Assembly (NCBI GenBank): GCA_012840625.1 | Contig: DUSB01000238.1 | Span: forward strand, 1 to 14,594 | DNA length: 14,594 nucleotides | Source of the DNA: Syntrophomonadaceae bacterium | GTDB taxonomy: Bacteria; Bacillota; Syntrophomonadia; Syntrophomonadales; Syntrophomonadaceae | Reading direction: 5' to 3' | Shown: positions 13,393 through 14,594 of the stretch, one piece after another | Numbering within the stretch: the stretch's first letter is position 1 | Layout of the letters: every line of letters begins with the position of its first letter | Notes under the pieces: model-generated | The model's input: the letters and a program-made list of their open reading frames with translations, nothing else | Told to the model about the DNA's origin: nothing | Database searches by the model: none | Program-made: the position numbers and the translations under genes

Positions 13393-14004
13393 ATGAAATT
13401 ACATCAGCGAATTGGAAAACATATTAACGAGCATCGCTGGCATTATGTCGTGATCACCGTTGTCTTCGTGGCAGGGGTATTGTGGGGAAATTATAAAGTA
13501 GACGGACTGAATACACAGGTTAAATCTCATCTGGACGGCTTGATTGATCAATACCTGCTGGCCGGGGGAAAAAGTAAACTTACCGGGCAGGCTCTGGTGC
13601 TGCAATCTTTTCTAAACCAGGCTAAAAGCCTATGTTTTATCTGGTTTCTGGGGCTGACAGTGATTGGCATCCCGCTGATTCTGGGCGTGATTTTGTGGAA
13701 AGGCTTTTCTCTGGGTTTTACAATAGGGTTCCTTATACAGGAACGGGGTAGTACCGGGGTGGTAATCACCTTGTTGTCTATCTTACCTCAAAACCTAGTC
13801 TATATTCCGATCTTTTTTATGTGGGGCGTGATAGGGATCAAGTTTTCTTTGTTTATTGTACAGGAAAAAAAAGAAACAGCCGTATCTCTGGGGACGGGGG
13901 TGATTTCTTACACCGTATTGTTATTGCTATTTTTACTGCTTGCCTTGTGTGGAGCCCTGGTGGAGGCCTATATTTCACCGCTATTCCTTAGTCTGGTTGT
14001 GTAA
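13393..14004 (+). CDS. spoIIM: SpoIIM, stage II sporulation membrane protein
   Basis: This 203-aa polytopic membrane protein is the scaffold of the SpoIID-SpoIIM-SpoIIP peptidoglycan-hydrolysing complex that drives engulfment of the forespore. The N-terminal cytosolic stretch (about 1-15) is followed by a first helix at about 17-33, an outer loop (to about 75), and four more hydrophobic segments at about 78-100, 104-120, 124-150 and 170-195. The conserved SILPQNLVYIP block lies in the fourth. Start: ATG 13393 has AGGAGAGG seven nt upstream; the in-frame ATG at 13372 has only a poorly spaced site and would add seven residues. The pyrophosphatase terminator precedes it, so it needs its own promoter; sigma-E control is expected from Bacillus, but no clear sigma-E site was seen. 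spoIIM also lies near xerD in B. subtilis. Confidence 0.93.
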   Translation: MKLHQRIGKHINEHRWHYVVITVVFVAGVLWGNYKVDGLNTQVKSHLDGLIDQYLLAGGKSKLTGQALVLQSFLNQAKSLCFIWFLGLTVIGIPLILGVILWKGFSLGFTIGFLIQERGSTGVVITLLSILPQNLVYIPIFFMWGVIGIKFSLFIVQEKKETAVSLGTGVISYTVLLLLFLLLALCGALVEAYISPLFLSLVV

Positions 14005-14018
14005 AAGGGGGGGTTGGT

Positions 14019-14291
14019 ATGATTATTCTGGTGGGGAAGTGGAAACAAAAAGTACTTCGTATCGTAACGGCTCTGGTGCTCTTGCTTGCTTTTGTGGCAC
14101 TGGTTCCTGTGGTGAGTGGTCTGCTGTATGAAAAAGTGCCGGTTTTTAACGGCTGGTTTGAAGATGAAAAACCCAGCGGCAATCCAATGCGAGTCCAGAG
14201 CGTTCCCCAGGATAAAAACTGGAATGAACAAATGGATCGCTTTGTCCTGGAGGTACAAAATTTCTATTATGATGAAAAAATAAAAGAATAG
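14019..14291 (+). CDS. Small one-helix membrane protein upstream of xerD
   Basis: This 90-aa protein has a basic N-terminus (GKWKQKVLR), one membrane helix at about 15-36 and a charged C-terminal part ending in NFYYDEKIKE. The topology suggests a short cytosolic end and a 50-residue outer domain. ATG 14019 has a run of seven G at 14007-14013 as ribosome site, 14 nt after the spoIIM stop. In B. subtilis a small membrane protein, YqzK (DUF4227), sits just before xerD; position and topology agree, but I cannot confirm family membership by sequence. Function unknown. Confidence 0.75.
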   Translation: MIILVGKWKQKVLRIVTALVLLLAFVALVPVVSGLLYEKVPVFNGWFEDEKPSGNPMRVQSVPQDKNWNEQMDRFVLEVQNFYYDEKIKE

Positions 14292-14315
14292 AATAAGGTT
14301 CATTAACTTTTCCAG

Positions 14316-14334
14316 GAGGCAGGACTTCTGCCTC
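14316..14334 (+). other. Short perfect hairpin before xerD
   Basis: GAGGCAG (14316-14322), loop GACTT and CTGCCTC (14328-14334) form a 7-bp stem. The following sequence is not a T run, so it is at best a weak terminator or a leader hairpin, 45 nt before the xerD start. Confidence 0.35.
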
Positions 14335-14378
14335 TTGCTGTCTAAATCCTTACCATCTTTCCTTAGGTGGGATATAGG

Positions 14379-14594
14379 ATGGACAAGTATGTATCTGTTT
14401 TTCTGGACTATCTGCATTATGAGAGGGGATTTTCGGACAGCACACTGGCTGCCTATCGAAGCGATCTGGTAAAATTGTCTGCTTTTATGCAGTGGGAGGA
14501 CGGAGTAAGTCATTGGGATCAATTAAGCAAAAGGGATATCTTACGTTTTATGGCTTGGCAGCTCGATTCAGGCCAGGCAAAAGCAACCGTAGCC
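14379..14594 (+). CDS. xerD: XerD/XerC-type tyrosine recombinase, 5' part only
   Basis: The first 72 residues are present; the frame runs off the window. They form the SAM-like core-binding domain of Xer recombinases, with VSVFLDYLHYERGFSDSTLA (5-24) followed by AYRSDL, which matches the 'FL.YL..ErglS..Tl.aYr.DL' family pattern. XerC/XerD resolve chromosome dimers at dif near the closing septum with FtsK. The catalytic R-K-H-R-H-Y residues lie beyond the window. Start: ATG 14379 with TAGGTGG 8 nt upstream. The call xerD rather than another Xer is by position next to spoIIM, as in Bacillus. Confidence 0.85.
   Translation, partial: MDKYVSVFLDYLHYERGFSDSTLAAYRSDLVKLSAFMQWEDGVSHWDQLSKRDILRFMAWQLDSGQAKATVA

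Noticed and set aside
13968..14522. 184-aa open frame on the minus strand opposite the spoIIM end, the small membrane gene and xerD
   Set aside because: It is antisense to three well-supported genes, has no recognisable motif, and its composition (many His, Gln, Ser, Phe) is that of a shadow frame.

Overview
The window looks like chromosome from an endospore-forming, anaerobic-type Firmicute of the class Clostridia. The evidence is the sporulation genes spoIVB, spo0A and spoIIM, frequent TTG/GTG starts behind strong Shine-Dalgarno sequences, moderate GC content and intrinsic terminators. The gene order recalls Syntrophomonas-like or Moorella/Desulfotomaculum-like bacteria, but the genus is a guess.

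Layout. Bases 1-96 hold the 3' end of a gene that resembles an abortive-infection family protein cut short. Two back-to-back hairpin terminators follow (138-258). An Hsp20 small heat-shock gene lies on the minus strand (277-699), with a consensus sigma-A promoter overlapped by a CtsR-type operator. From 936 nearly everything is on the plus strand: spoIVB (sigma-K checkpoint protease), then spo0A (master sporulation regulator) behind a sigma-H-like promoter and ending at a strong terminator. Next comes a tightly packed run from 3521 to 9294: steA, steB, a GT2 glycosyltransferase, a MraY/WecA-fold membrane protein with an altered motif, an M20 (PepT-like) peptidase and a DUF3866 protein. The four junctions from steB to DUF3866 are 2 nt apart or overlap.

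A 227-nt gap (9295-9521) carries a possible 42-aa minus-strand gene. After it come a NUDIX (ADP-ribose pyrophosphatase type) hydrolase, an endonuclease Q-like protein (PHP + zinc ribbon + HhH), a ComB-like protein of altered motif, and a CBS-regulated family II pyrophosphatase with a terminator. The window ends with spoIIM, a 90-aa one-helix membrane protein and the start of xerD.

How it fits together. The backbone is sporulation and cell-division chromosome. SteA/SteB are divisome-associated in Corynebacterium. From memory, M. tuberculosis has recN-steA-steB-pyrG-NUDIX-xerD, so steA-steB-...-NUDIX-...-xerD seems to be an old cross-phylum gene order, here with other genes added. The most interesting undescribed candidates are the steAB-GT2-altered-GT4 group, a possible septal glycan module, and the overlapping EndoQ/ComB-like pair, a possible repair-linked couple. 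No tRNA, rRNA, CRISPR or insertion sequence was seen.
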